From: Oreohelix idahoensis
Lineage: Eukaryota > Mollusca > Gastropoda > Stylommatophora > Oreohelicidae
DNA length: 64,000 nt
Reading direction: 5' to 3'
NCBI GenBank assembly: GCA_024509875.1
Contig: JAMPIV010016244.1
Location: forward strand, 186,001 to 250,000
This document shows positions 10,970-24,406 of the stretch, one piece after another (within the stretch, counting starts at the first letter, position 1; each line of letters opens with the position of its first letter). The notes beneath the pieces were generated by a model. That model saw only the letters and a program-made list of their open reading frames with translations. It searched no databases and was not told the origin of the DNA. The translations under genes were made by a program, and so were the position numbers.

Positions 10970-13386
10970 ACGTTTATTCCTGTCCCTTGTGCAGCACTGG
11001 TTTCCTCCAACTTGATATCCTGGATGAGCATATGAAAACAGTTCACAGCAATGGATTCTGGGAGTTTGGTAATAAACATGGTGATCTTCAGGATGTTTTA
11101 CCACAAGGCAATGGAAATAAAATGGATAAAACAGTAAATAAAATAGGTAATGATACCTCAGCTGATGCAGTAAGAGAAGATAATGATACCTCATCTGTTG
11201 CAATACAAGAAGATAACATCAAACTCACAGAGGAAGAACAATTACTCTATAGTCATGAAAGGACAGCTAAAATTTGTGACAACCTAAATAGTAATACATC
11301 AGCTTTAAAGATTGAAATTTGTAATGTAAAATGTAGTAACATATTTTCTGTCCATGAAAAAAATGTCCAGCCTAGTGTGAGTGACAGAGCTGTTGCTACC
11401 TGCATTGATTTAAAAATTCAGTCTCATGAGAAACTAGGGGAAGATAAGTCTTACAAGTTTGATATTTGTGGTGAGTTATTTACTGGGAAAGGTAACCTAC
11501 AGCAGCATAGCAGAATACATACAAGAGAGAAGCCTTTCAGTTGTGATGTTTGTAGTGTGGTATTTGCTCAGAGATGTCATCTACAAATACATAAAAGAGT
11601 ACATTCAAGAGCAAAGTCTTACAAATGTGATGTTTGTGGTGTATCATTTAAATATAGATGTCATTTACATAACCATAAAAGAACACATGCAGGTGAGAAG
11701 CCTTACAAGTGTGATGTTTGTTGTGTAGCATTTTCACATAAAGGTCATCTAAATAACCATAAAAAAGCACATACAGGAGAGAAACCTTACATGTGTGATG
11801 TTTGTGGTGCTACATTTGCACATAAAAGTAGCTTACAAAACCATAAAAGTTTACATTCAGGAGAGAAGCCTTACAAGTGTGATGTTTGTGGTGCAGCATT
11901 TACTCAGATTAGTAGCTTACAATACCATAAAATAATACATACAACAGAGAAGCTTCATAACTGTGATGTTTGTGATGCTGCATTTAATCACATCAATAAT
12001 CTAAATGAGCATAACAGAATACATACAGGGGAGAAGCATTACAAGTGTGATGTTTGCGGTGCTGCATTTACTCATAAAAATAACTTACGAAAACATAAAA
12101 GAATACATACTGGAGAGAAGCCTTACAAGTGTGATGTTTGTGGTGCTGCATTTGCTCACAACAGTAGCTTAAAAAACCATAAAAGAATACATACAGGAGA
12201 GAAGCCTTACAAGTGTGATGTTTGTGGTGCAGCATTTACTCAGATTAGTAGCTTACAATACCATGAAAGAATACATACTGGAGAGAAGCCTTTCATGTGT
12301 GATGTTTGTGGAGCTGCATTTACTTATAAAAGTAGCTTACAAAACCATAAAAGAATGCATACTGGAGAGAAGCCTTACAAGTGTGATGTTTGTGGTGCAA
12401 CATTTGCTCAGAATAGTAACTTACAAGTGCATAAAAGAGTACATACTGGAGAAATGCCTTACAAGTGTGATGTTTGTCATGTAACATTTACTCAGAATAG
12501 TAGCTTACAAGTGCATAAAAGAATACATACAGGAGAGATGCCTTTCAAGTGTGATGTTTGTGGAGCTGCATTTACTTATAAAAGTAGCTTACAAAACCAT
12601 AAAAGAATGCATACTGGAGAGAAGCCTTACAAGTGTGATGTTTGTTGTGCAACATTTGCTCAGAATGGTAACTTACAAAAGCATAAACGAGTGCATACAG
12701 GAGAGAAGCCTTACAAGTGTGATGTTTGTGGTGCAGCATTTACTCAGATTAGTAGCTTACAATACCATGAAAGAATACATACTGGAGAGAAGCCTTTCAT
12801 GTGTGATGTTTGTGGAGCTGCATTTACTTATAAAAGTAGCTTACAAAACCATAAAAGAATGCATACTGGAGAGAAGCCTTACAAGTGTGATGTTTGTGGT
12901 GCAACATTTGCTCAGAATAGTAACTTACAAGTGCATAAAAGAGTACATACTGGAGAAATGCCTTACAAGTGTGATGTTTGTCATGTAACATTTACTCAGA
13001 ATAGTAGCTTACAAGTGCATAAAAGAATACATACAGGAGAGATGCCTTTCAAGTGTGATGTTTGTGGAGCTGCATTTACTTATAAAAGTAGCTTACAAAA
13101 CCATAAAAGAATGCATACTGGAGAGAAGCCTTACAAGTGTGATGTTTGTTGTGCAACATTTGCTCAGAATGGTAACTTACAAAAGCATAAACGAGTGCAT
13201 ACAGGAGAGAAGCCTTTCAAGTGTGATGTTTGTGGCGCAACATTTGCTCAGAAAAGTAGCTTACAAGTGCATAAAAGAGTACATTCAGGAGAGATGCCTT
13301 ACAAGTGTGATGTTTGTGTTGCAACATTTTCTCAGAATAGAAGCTTACAAAAGCATAAAAGAGTGCATACAGGAGAGATGTCTTAA
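10970..13386 (+). CDS. C2H2 zinc-finger protein, probable terminal exon
   Basis: An 800-residue open stretch encodes a poly-zinc-finger protein, most likely a nuclear DNA-binding regulator. It opens with an isolated finger (CPLC-X12-H-X4-H, first 25 residues), then about 130 acidic, finger-free residues, one degenerate finger lacking its first Cys (YKFDIC), and then 22 tandem 28-residue fingers with TGEKP-type linkers. It ends GEMS-TAA at 13,384. The 5' edge is set at the AG of a good splice acceptor (10,969), entering in phase 1; the open frame extends upstream only to a GTG, so the true start is in an unseen exon. Many finger helices are near-identical (QNSSLQVH, YKSSLQNH), pointing to recent internal duplication. 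The target DNA cannot be told from sequence. More finger-like DNA follows the stop but is broken. Confidence 0.85.
12190..13197 (+). repeat. Exact 504-bp tandem duplication of six zinc fingers
   Basis: The block from about 12,190 recurs 504 bases later, ending about 13,197. I compared the two copies line by line and saw no difference across the six fingers until the copies diverge at TTAC versus TTTC (12,711 and 13,215). 504 is 168 codons, so the frame is kept. Confidence 0.9.
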
Positions 13387-13748
<362 letters not shown>

Positions 13749-16193
13749 ATGTTGTGAGTATGGATAAATGGAGAATGTCTGAGTCAGACAGAATATGAAT
13801 GTGTAATGTTAAAGTAGAGAAATGGATCACTAATGAAATTATGGGGAGAGATCTGACTTCTGGAGAGTAGTGAGGCTACTTCTCCACCATACTCTGACTG
13901 ACTCTTATGATGTCAATCTCTCACCCGTCCTCCTATGTTAAAATAGACTAATCTACTACAGTAAGGACATACAGCACAACATCAAGTGACAGAAGAGAAG
14001 GTATTCTGACCACAGATACAGTATCTGTGAATTTATCACATGAACACCAAAGGACCAAATGACAACAGACTTCACTCAATCACACACACACAGATTTCTT
14101 CCCTCCACACCACCACCCATATGCTTTCTCACACCAAGGTCTTATCAAATTTAAGGGGTTACACCCCCAGTTCTCAATAATGAAAACGCCCAGTCCTCTA
14201 ATGTTGACAATGCTTGGCAAGTAATCTTATCCTACGCTAGGAAAACTTACACAGTTCCACATACATGTGTTATACTAAGGCTATGGAGATAAGCTCCCTC
14301 TGGAACACTAAATAAATCTTAGGGAATAACACTGTTTGCTGCAGGTGGCCACCACAACTTTAGACGAATCAAATTACTGAGCGTGACACAATTGCGCTCA
14401 CTGATCGAGATATTTACTCCATGGGCAAATCAGTGAATTGCAACTGGCAAATGGGTTGTCCAGAAACGACCTGAGGGATATGCCCTCTGATAAGGGATAA
14501 TGAAGACTGGAACACACAGGTGCTGAGAACTGGAAATTGTTGGCTTCTTCTTGGCTATTACATCAGTATACTCCATGGTGACAGGGCTTGAATGTATATG
14601 ACAATGTTGCTCCAAAGAATGGATGGCAATGGCAACCACCCATAGGCACCAGTGATTTGCAATGGGCGGTGGATAACTTATCCACACTGGCCACCTGTTA
14701 GGCTGGGCGACTGACAGACTGGTTGGCTGGCCGTGCAATCAGAATATAACTGGTGGTTAGTAATGCAGGGCAGAAATGATAAACTCCAGAGGCTTGTTAT
14801 TATAAATGCCCAGGATATTTCTGGAGGATTGCTTAGTGCCAGACAAGAAAGCACAGTAACAGGTTGACCAGCTCTAAAATACACAAACAAGTTAAAAAAT
14901 ATTTACAACCATTGTACAGCCATCTTTACTGTTTACAAACAAATTCCATGGTACATTATATTGCCAGACCATAAAATACACCTTCCTTCTTTCATTAGAT
15001 ACAAAGATCCATAACACACCCCCTCACTCCCCCCCATTCTCTTTTGATGTACTGACCCTACTGCTTAAATCCATAACAAGTAAAACCAGCCGTGCATTAA
15101 TTGCTCTGCACATGTGCAAGTCTAACTGACCCTGCTGCCACACATACACAATCTGACTAATGCGCTAGGCAAAGCAAGATTAGCCATTCAAAACACAAAT
15201 AGATAAATAAAAGTGCCCACGAGATAACTCATCCTATTGGGACTATACTGGAAGTGTTATAAAATTAATGTGAGCTGATAAGCACTAGTAGCAAAACGAA
15301 ATAACAAAAACTCTTTACAGAATTGATTACTCACATGTCCAAATGGAAAAACATCATGGGAAAAAGATATACATTTGGTCACTCTCTGTCTTTCAATAAC
15401 TCCCCTCGAGGTGTTACTCTTAATGGAGTTATATTTAGCAGCACACTTAATAAAAGATCAGAAAATCCCAGTCACATAAAAATACATTATTTTAAGAAAT
15501 ATATATTTTAAAGTGGAAATAAAGTAACATGGCATCTTGACTCTCTATGATTAAGCTGAAAAGAAAAAAAAAACCACAAAATTAACTAAGTAAATGTGCT
15601 TACCAAGCAAGGAATGAATTTCCACACTACCACTGTTAAGAGCAGCACTCAACTGTATAACAAATTATGCTAGGCAGCAAGGGATCCTATTGAGATGAAT
15701 GGTAAAGAGTGTTAGGGGCACATTTCTTAAATAGTAAAATAAATCTGCAGGTGGCGTAGTGTAGCTCCCGCATGTGCACAAGATGAAACAGAATCCAGAC
15801 GTAAGATTTATGGGATAGAGTCTACAGCCGTCTCGAGAGACGGGGAAATGACATAATATTTACCAACTCTTTCACCGTTCTACGAGCTACCTGCACTCGG
15901 GATGACAGACCAAGGATGGCATAAAATAAAATGCAGAGAATTCCCCATGTCCCCCAAATTCAAAGGGACCAAGGACTTGCCGTTTCCCCAAGCATCACTA
16001 AATAAAAGACCTTTGACAAAATGCTGCTATTTTACATATAAAGGGCATGGCTCTCTCAAGATTGACATGACCAGAGACAAAAAAGAGCTGTTAAGAGCAA
16101 TTAGACAGAAAAGTTGGTGTAGACAAGAGATAGAGAGAAAACAGGCAGACTACACAGATTAGAGGGGCAGACATTTCCAATCAAATCACTGCA
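13749..16193. mobile_element. 2.4-kb insertion with 5-bp target duplication, possible solo LTR
   Basis: It splits one zinc-finger codon series cleanly: ATTTA ends at 13,748 and is repeated at 16,194-16,198, after which the finger resumes. Apart from one extra A, the ends are TG at 13,750 and CA at 16,193, and a 5-bp duplication is what LTR elements and some DNA transposons make. No protein domain is recognised in either strand. A solo LTR would be the simplest reading; its length is large but possible. The decision between LTR and non-autonomous DNA element is open. Confidence 0.5.
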
Positions 16194-16735
<542 letters not shown>

Positions 16736-16811
16736 CACTGTCCTCAAACTGCCACACTAATCTCACAGTCCTATCTCTCTCTCTCAGACTGGCTCACTAA
16801 CCTCACAATCC
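16736..16811. repeat. CTCT-rich degenerate repeat, left edge
   Basis: Loose tandem units of the type CTCACTnnCCTCACAGTCCTCTCTCTC. The same units continue at 18,276-18,535, on the other side of the family E LINE, which therefore appears to have landed inside this field. Confidence 0.5.
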
Positions 16812-18275
16812 TCTCTCTCTTCATAATAATACATTTTTTGAGCACCAAACACGGCACATAAGGCAGAAACCAGTGCTCTCCAGATTGTTCGTTGTGACGC
16901 CACTCCTCTTAGCTCTTGCACATTATTTAATCCCAACGTTCTTCCTTCTCTTATTATTGTTCTTCTAAGTGTTTCTTTAGGTCTTCCTTTTTTCCTCTTA
17001 CCCTCAGGAACCCATGTGAGCATTTGCAGTGGTATTCTATTGTTTTGCATTCGTAGGACATGACCGATATATGACCATCGTCTTTTCCTAATATAGTTGG
17101 AGACATATTTTTGCCTAGAGTCTTCTCTTATTTGTCGATTAGTCTTGAATTCTTTCCAACTGATGTTCATGAGTTTTCTAAGACATTTGTTCTCGAATGT
17201 ATTCAGCTTGTTCTCTAATGATTTTGTTATTTTCCAACTTTCACAACCGTATGTTAACACTGAGATAACATTTGAATTAAACAGACGAAGCTTGGTATGT
17301 ATATTCAGTGATCGTAATTTCCAAATGTTAGATAATCTATTGAAGGCGCTAGCTGCCAAAGCAATTCTAGTATGGATTTCTCTTGTTGTGTCACCATCCT
17401 GAGTCATTTTAATGCCTAAAAAATTGAAACTTTCAACTTTCTGTAGTTTTTCCCCGTTCAAGATGATATCAAAGGTCTCGTTAGAAAAGTTCATAACTTT
17501 AGTTTTAGAGGCATTTATTTGGAGACCTATTTTAACCGAGAGATGACAGATTATTTACTGCTTCTTGGGATTGTCTGGGTGTTGAACTTAAGAATGCTAA
17601 ATCATCTGCAAAATCCAGGTTCCCCAGGAATTTTCCATTTGTCCATTTTATACCTAACTGTTCATTGTGGGTATAGTTTCTCATAACCCAATCAATAGCT
17701 ATTCCAAAAAGTAGTGGTGACATAATACAGCCTTGTTTCACCCCTGTTTCTACTGTAAACCATTCTGTATTCCCTTTATTTGTTCTAACACAACATCTTG
17801 CATTGTCATATAGCGCTTTGATTATATTCACATATTTTGTTGGAAAACCATAGATTGTAAGTATCTTCCACAGTGATGGGCGGTGTAGACTATCAAAGGC
17901 TTTTTGAAAATCAACGAAGGTGATAATAAGTGGTGATTGCTATTCCACTGATTCTTCTATAATTGTTCTTAGTGTGAATATTTGATCAATACATGATTGT
18001 TTCGGCCTGAAACCCGCTTGTTCTTCTCTGATCTTTTTGTCAGCATGCAATTTAAGTCTTTCTAACATCATGCAACATAAAATAATTTTCCAAGTTCTGA
18101 TAATAGAGATATACCACGCCAATTATTACAGTCTGATAGATCACCTTTCTTCGGTAACTTTACAATAATACTGTCTTTCCATTGTTGTGGTGGTTGTTCT
18201 TCTCTCCATACTTCATTTATAATATCTAAAATTCTCAAGAGATTGTTGTCATTAACTGCTTTAATCATTTCGCCT
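16812..18275 (-). mobile_element. RTE-like LINE family E, 5'-truncated RT portion (broken)
   Basis: Minus-strand RT sequence in four pieces. 18,268-18,068 has PPQQWKDSIIVKLPKKGD and NNWRGISLL; 18,122-17,940 has EEQAGFRPKQSCIDQIFTLR; 17,831-17,532 has ETGVKQGCIMSPLLF and the catalytic FADDLAFL; 17,494-16,784 has the C-terminal half, ending in RRWSYIGHVLRM and PEGKRKKGRPKETLRR. Small indels separate the pieces. The endonuclease is absent. It differs from families A and B in both RT and C-terminal motifs, so it is a separate lineage. Confidence 0.8.
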
Positions 18276-18535
18276 CTTACTGTCTCACTAATGTCACAGT
18301 CCTCTCTCTATCTCAAGCTTTCTCACTGTCCTCACTCTCAAACTGTCTCACTTACCACACAGTCCTCTATCTCTTTCTTTCTCATTAGTCTGAGAGTCAT
18401 CTTTCAAACATTCTCACTAAGTTTACTATCCTCTCTCACCATTTCCACTAACCTCTCTCTCTCTCACTCACTCTAGCTGAATTTCTTTATTTCATCTCAC
18501 TGTCCTCTTTACATATTCTTATTCCCTATTACCTC
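18276..18535. repeat. CTCT-rich degenerate repeat
   Basis: Irregular units built from TCTCACTnnCCTCACAGTCCTCTCTC, clearly related to 16,736-16,811 and more loosely to 21,290-21,395 and 22,464-22,915. Strand-asymmetric pyrimidine content, no coding. Confidence 0.55.
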
Positions 18536-18554
18536 TGTTGAGAGCTGCTCTGGG

Positions 18555-18690
18555 GTGCAGGAAAACTACATTGAGTAATTGTAGTTCTGTACCACAGAGC
18601 ACTTCCGTGAAAGATAGTATGAATCAAAGGTGCGTTGTGAAGTGTGACACTGGATATGTTGTCAGGGGCTTTTGGATTGTATTAGTTGAG
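18555..18690 (+). other. Possible sushi (CCP)-like exon fragment
   Basis: In one frame the DNA reads a Cys, SSVPQSTSVKDSM, then CVVKCDTGYVVRG. Spacing and the C-X3-C-X2-GY-X3-G pattern are those of the first half of a sushi domain, used in secreted or surface adhesion proteins. A CAG just before (TGGGGTGCAG, to 18,559) could be an acceptor, but the upstream tract is poorly pyrimidine-rich. The second half of the domain is missing. 18,691-19,007 shows nothing recognisable. This may be a relic or chance. Confidence 0.25.
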
Positions 18691-19020
18691 GATATAAGAC
18701 TTGTGGGTGTAAGGGTCAGTCTAGGATCCTTGAGCTGTGTATATCTCTAGTTTATGTCTACAGGATGAAGTATTTTACTGAAGAGCAGTATATTATATTG
18801 GATATGGAGAATGTGAAGCATTGATTTGTGGCATGCTTGAATGCTAAATATATGTACAACTGGATTTTTCACCATACATCTGTAAGATAATCATTGTGAA
18901 TAAATATATTGACCATTATCCAGTTCTCTCGAGTTCTCGATGATGTTAAAAGGTTGACTTGTTATATTGATCATACCCTAGTTCTGTTCACCAAGACAGT
19001 CCACGTGTCATAGCTTACAA

Positions 19021-21195
19021 TCATCATAACCCTCCACTCCCAAAGGAGCATAGGCCTTCAACAAACACATGCCAAGTCCTCCTATCACGTGCCATCATCT
19101 CAAGTTCTTTCCACGTTCTCATCATTTTCTCCTGTTTCCAGCTCTCTTCTCCATGTGCTTCTTGGTCTACCTCTGCTTCTCTTGTCCTAGGGGTTCCAGA
19201 ACAAGGACTGCCTTGTAATGCTATCAACAGGTTTCCTCAGTGTGTGTCCTATCCATCGCCATCGTCTTCTTCTCATCTCTTGTTCCACTGGCACTTGTCT
19301 AGTTCTTGTCATTAGTTCCACGTTAGTAACCTTGTCATACCATTTTAATCCCTCTATTCTACGCAAGCACCCATTTATGAAAGTCTGTAGCTTTTTGTTG
19401 TTGTCTTTGTTGTTCTCCATGTCTCAGAGCCATACAATAGGACTGACTTCACATTTGAGTTAAAGATTCTTATTTTCATGTTGGATCCAATTTCTCTTGA
19501 TCTCCATATATTTCCCAATGCAATGAAAGCTCCTCTTGCCTTTTGTATTCTTATTTTGATATCGCTGTCTGTCCTTCCAACTGTGCCTATATTGCTGCCA
19601 AGATATATGTACGATTCTACATCTTGTATTGGTGCTTCTTCAAGTTCAACCCTGTTATCATTACCTGCATTTATTTTCATTATCTTTGTCTTTTCCCTGT
19701 GTATTTTCAGACCCAATTGCTGTGACCTCTCATCGAGTGTTTTCAATTTGTCCTGCATCTGATTATGGTTATGGGACAGAAAAGCCAAGTCATTAGCAAA
19801 ACCCAGATCATCCAACTGCTTAGTCAGAGTCCACTGGATTCCATTTCTGTTGTGTGTTGTCGATGTTCTCATAACCCAGTCTATTGCTAGTAAGAAAAGA
19901 AATGGAGACAAGAGACATCCCTGTCGCACTCCTGTTCTTATCCCAAACGGTTCTGTAAGCTGTCCTTCATGAAGAACTCTGCATGTCATGTCTTCATATG
20001 TTTTCTTTATTAAATTAATGATCTTCAGGGGAACTCCATAATGCCTCATCAATTTCCAAAGTGATTCTCTGTCCACACTGTCAAATACCTTTTCGTATTC
20101 CACAAATCCAATGTATAGTGGTGAATTCCATTCCAGACTTTGTTCAACTATTATTCTCAAAGTGGCTATCTGGTCTGTACAGGATCTGTTTTGTCGAAAA
20201 CCTGCTTGTTCATCTCTTAGTTTCTTGTCTATGGACTCTTTTAATCTCTCGGGGATAATCCTGTTTAATACTTTTCCTGGCACTGATAGTAACATTATTC
20301 CTCTATAATTTGTGCACTCTTGTAAATTTCCCTTCTTAGGCTACTTAACCAGATATCCTTCCTTCCATTCTGCTGGTATCTCTTCCTTTTCCCAGACTTT
20401 ACCAAGTAATTTATATAACATCTCTGTAGCCGTGTCGATATCTGCTTTGCTGGCCTCTGCTGGAATGCCATCAGGTCCAGACGCATTTCCATCTCTTGGA
20501 AGCTTTATGGCTTTCTTTATTTCTTCCTTCGTTGGTCTTTCACCGTTAATTTGTAGTTCTTCTTCTGCTGGCTGGATGTCAGGGGGGTTTTGTGGAGCTG
20601 GTCTATTGAGAAGGTCCTCAAAATATTCTGTCCACCTCTTCATTTGCTCTTGTATATTGCTGAGCAGTTTTCCATTCTTGTCTTTTATGAGGCAACTTGT
20701 TTGCTTGCATTTCCCTGTCAGCTTCTTTGTGCTGTTATACAGTTCTCTCAAATTTCCTTTGGCTGCAGCATCTTCTGCCTCTCTTGCCAACTCCTCAATT
20801 TACTTCCTCTTGTCTCTTTTGATACTTCTTTTTACTTCTTATTTGCTTCTGTGTACACTTCTTGAGCCTTGGCTTTGGAACTTCTGGTTTTGCTTGTGAT
20901 TAAATCTGCTTTCTTGTTTTTTTTTTTCTGTCTTTTTTCTTATTGATGGTTTCTGTTATTTTCCATGCTTTTTGTTGTCTTTCCCTTTTCCCCAGTATTT
21001 CTTCACATGTCTCATTCCATACAGTTTTGACCTGCTGCCAATGGTCTTCTGTATTCTCTACCTCTTCCAGCTGTTGGAGCACTTGGAATTTGTTGGATAC
21101 TGTGACCGCAAATTTGTCTCTTGTTTCTTGATTTCTTAGATGTCCTACATTAAATTGATGTCTATAATTTTGCATTGTTGCATATCTCTTGAGTT
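19021..21195 (-). mobile_element. RTE-like LINE family B, 5'-truncated copy with target duplication
   Basis: Matches the family B element at 41,643-44,883 from the linker region to the 3' end, on the minus strand. Open pieces include 21,199-20,900, 20,790-20,341 (RT N-terminal part), 20,295-19,375 (RT palm with RTGVRQGCLLSPFLF; the catalytic FADD is mutated to FAND) and 19,420-19,024 (C-terminal RRRRWRWIGHTLRK). The flanks read TCATAGCTTACAA at 19,008-19,020 and again at 21,196-21,208, a 9-13-bp target duplication whose left part overlaps element sequence. Frameshifts and the FAND change make it inactive. Confidence 0.85.
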
Positions 21196-21395
21196 TCATA
21201 GCTTACAAGCCTACAATAATAATAACACAGATTTTTCAAACAGAACCCACAGGCGTGGGACTTTGTCATCTTGCCCACTGTCTCTTAACACCGTCTGTTT
21301 CACATTTCTCAAATTACTTAACTGTCTCAACATTTTCATTATAACTTAATGTTCTCTCTCTATCTCAACACTCTCATTATCAATCAATGTTCTTT

Positions 21396-22036
21396 AGCTC
21401 CCCAAGGAGCATAGGCCTTCAACAAACACATTCCAAGTCATCCTGTCCTCTACCATCTGCTCAAGTTCTTTCCATGTGTTCCTCATCATTTTCACCTCTG
21501 TTTCCAGTTCTCTTCTCCATGTGTTTTTGGTTTACCTCTGCCTCTCTTTCCCTGTGGATTCCAGAACAAGGACTGCCTTGTAATGCTATCAACAGGTTTC
21601 CTCAATGTGTCCTAGCCATCACCAGCGTCTTCTTCTCAACTCGTTCCACTGGCACTTGTCTGGTTCTTGTCATTAATTCCATATTTGTGAATTTGTCATA
21701 CCATTTCAGTCCTTCTATTCTACGCAAGCACCCATTTATAAAAGTCTGTAGCTTTTTAGTTGTTGTTTTTGTTGTTCTCCATGTCTCAGAGCCATACAAT
21801 AGGACTGACTTCACATTTGAGTTGAAGATTCTTATTTTCGTGTTGAACTTGATTTCTCTTGACCTCCATATGTTTCCCAATGCAATGAAAGTTCCTCTTG
21901 CTTTTTGTATTTTTTTTTTTTATATCATTGTCTGTCCCTCCAACTTTGTCTATATTACTGCCAAGAAATGTGGATGGTTCTACATCTGTTAGTGGTGTTT
22001 CTTCAAGTTCAACATTGTTATCATTTCTTGCATTTA
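21396..22036 (-). mobile_element. RTE-like LINE family B, 3' fragment
   Basis: Minus-strand copy of the last ~640 bases of family B, from about the codons for NAGNDNRVELEE to the GLCS end near 21,400. It is more diverged than the 19-kb copy and has lost the block encoding the start of the C-terminal RRRW motif. Confidence 0.75.
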
Positions 22037-22286
22037 GTCTCACGTATCTATCAAAAATATAATTGAAAGCAAGCAACAGAAACAAAGTCATGAAGAAATT
22101 ATATTTATAAAATGTAATAAATATATGTGTATCTATTGTCACATATATTTTAAACTCAAACCATTATTAAATAAATAACATTCGTAATATGACAGTAATG
22201 AAAGCAACATTTTCGTTTTACGCCGTAATCTAAAAATTAGATATTTTTTCATGGATGTTCGAGAACATGTTTTGAGAATTTAAGAG
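22037..22286. other. Short AT-rich spacer
   Basis: No recognised feature between two oppositely oriented family B scraps. Confidence 0.3.
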
Positions 22287-22463
22287 GTCCTTGTTCTGGA
22301 ATCCCCAGGGAAAAAGTGGCAGAGTTAAACCAAAAAACACACGGAGAAGAGAACTAAATACAAAAGTGAAAATTATGAGACAAAAATGGAAAAAACTTGA
22401 GCGGATGGCACTGACAGGAGGATGGCATGTGTATGTTGAAGGCCTATGCTCCTTAGGGAGTTA
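22287..22463 (+). mobile_element. RTE-like LINE family B, 3' scrap
   Basis: The stretch from GGTCCTTGTTCTGGAATCC to GGCCTATGCTCC matches 44,683-44,855 of the longer family B copy, now on the plus strand and with many substitutions. Confidence 0.7.
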
Positions 22464-22915
22464 AAGGGAACTGACTGATTGAAGACCACTAATTGAGAAA
22501 ATGTAGTGCAGTTAGAACACTGACAGAAACAAAAATTGTCTCATTTTCTCTATCAATGTTCTCACTTCACCACATTTTCTCTATCATTGTTCTCACTTCA
22601 CCACATTTTCTCCCTCTATTATTGTTCTAACTAAACATTTCCCTTGTCAGTACTGTCATCACATTATATTTTCTCTACAATTGCTCTCTGACTACACAAA
22701 TATTTCCTCTATCGGTGTTCTCACTACATCAAATTTTCTCTTTTATTGCTCCTACTACACACATTTTTTGTCCATGTTCTCCCAGCACTGCATTTTCTCT
22801 ATCATTTTCAATACACAACATTTTTATAACAGTGTTCTCACTACACCACATTTTCTCAGTGTTTTCGTAGAAACACATTTTTCTATCATTCTCACACTCT
22901 ACTACAACATCTGCT
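22464..22915. repeat. Degenerate minisatellite, about 35-bp units
   Basis: Units of the form CACATTTTCTCTATCATTGTTCTCACTAC are repeated roughly a dozen times with frequent indels. Similar units precede 21,396. No coding signal. Confidence 0.6.
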
Positions 22916-23661
22916 GATGCTCACAGCATCATTGCAAGCCTCGCCTTTCCTACATTGTATTCTTCAACAACTGACTTGAAAGAAAGCACAAGCTTTGCCT
23001 TCTTGCAGTACAATGCTTTGTATCATAGACCTGGTGGTACTCCTAGCCATTCCCTAATGAACTTGTTCACCTTTTGCTATATAGCTTCCACTGTACTGGT
23101 GCTTATTTCATATATTAGCAGTGGTCATACCAATTTACGGATGAAGATGAACTGGATGCACTATAGATTGAACTTTTCTAGGAGTCTGCTTTGGTCTATG
23201 ATCTACAGTCCTCTGTCTGTCATTTCTTTGTCTGCCGAACTGCCTTTGAGGCATCATACACCCTGCCAAGTCTTAACAGGTTCTTCAGTGACAGTAGGCA
23301 TTTTTAGGTCTCAAACCATGTATATGACCTGAAATATCTTACCTTTCTTGACTTATAGGCTTCTAGACTTCTTAGGTTTGAAGTTCATTCTGCACTAGCT
23401 GATTAGTTCATGCAGGCACGATAACATTCTCCAGGTTTGATGTTCATCTGATTTCAGAATTGATGTGTCATCCACAAACCTTTAATAGGTGGCATGTGAC
23501 ATTTTCCATTGAGCTTTGGGCGTCTTGCAAATCCTTCATCCACTTTGAGGATTTCCTGTATAGCCAACACAAATAGTATCAAAAAGATGGTACATCCCAT
23601 CACAATTCCAGCTTGTAGGACAATCCACTTCGTTGTATAATCTCTAGTTGAAAATTTGACA
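22916..23661 (-). mobile_element. R2/HERO-like LINE relic, thumb to palm part
   Basis: Runs parallel to 7,956-8,715 of the larger HERO-like copy with many substitutions and small deletions, and covers the RT palm and thumb region on the minus strand. Its catalytic block is mutated and out of frame. It is interrupted after GAAAATTTGACA (23,650-23,661) by a family A LINE; the missing continuation starts with the same 12 bases at 29,174. Confidence 0.8.
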
Positions 23662-24406
23662 CGACCTATTACTCTTAAGGGTTTTACAGGCAGCGTGGTA
23701 CAACAAGACCATACCAAAGGATTGGGAGATTGCCATCAAAACACCAATTTTCAAAAAGGGTGACAATCGACAGTGTGGAAACCATAGAGGCATATCCCTT
23801 CTCAGTGTCCCTGGTAAAATCTACTCTAGAATCCTAGAGCAGAGACTCCGACGCCTAGCTGAGTCACAATTGGATGATGTCCAGTGCTGATTCCGAGCAA
23901 ACCGAAGTACTCAAGACCTAATCTTCACACTCAGACAGCTGAGTGAAAAGGCCCTTGAGTATAAGAGTGAGACGCATCTTTGTTTCATAGATCTGGAAAA
24001 GGCGTTTGACAGGGTCCCCTGGAGCAAACTTTGGGACAGTTTGGCAAGGAAGAATATTCCAGCACCTCTGATTCATGCTATACAGAGCTTCTACAAGTCT
24101 TGCAGAAATTATGTGAGGACAGCAAACCATAAGTCAGAAGAGTTCAGGACCACCACTGGTGTAAGACAAGGTGATATCCTATCACCTTACCTCTTCATAC
24201 TCCTTATGGACGATGTCATCAAGGCATGTAAGGAGAGAACAAGAAAGTATTCAGTGGGGTACTGGAAGATGAGACAGGTCTATATTTCGGAGCTGGCATT
24301 TGCTGATGATGTTGCCCTGATTGCTAAATCAGAGGCACATCTCCAATCCAACCTGCAAGTCTGGAAGGAAGAGCTGGAGAAGAGAGGGATGGTCATAAGC
24401 AGCTCT
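23662..24406 (+). mobile_element. RTE-like LINE family A, 5' half of a split copy
   Basis: Begins inside the RT domain (homologous to about 2,135 on the minus strand of the first copy) and runs through the RT palm: ETHLCFIDLEKAFDRVPW, TTGVRQGDILSPYLF and a catalytic FADDVALI are readable, with a stop at 23,888 and an open stretch 24,041-24,406. It breaks off at ATAAGCAGCTCT (24,395-24,406) where the Nimb-like element starts, and resumes at 28,479. It is 5'-truncated; without the Nimb insert it spans about 1.44 kb. Confidence 0.85.

Noticed and set aside
14430..14890. Two overlapping minus-strand ORFs in the 2.4-kb insertion
   Set aside because: No recognisable domain, low-complexity composition and no start or splice support.
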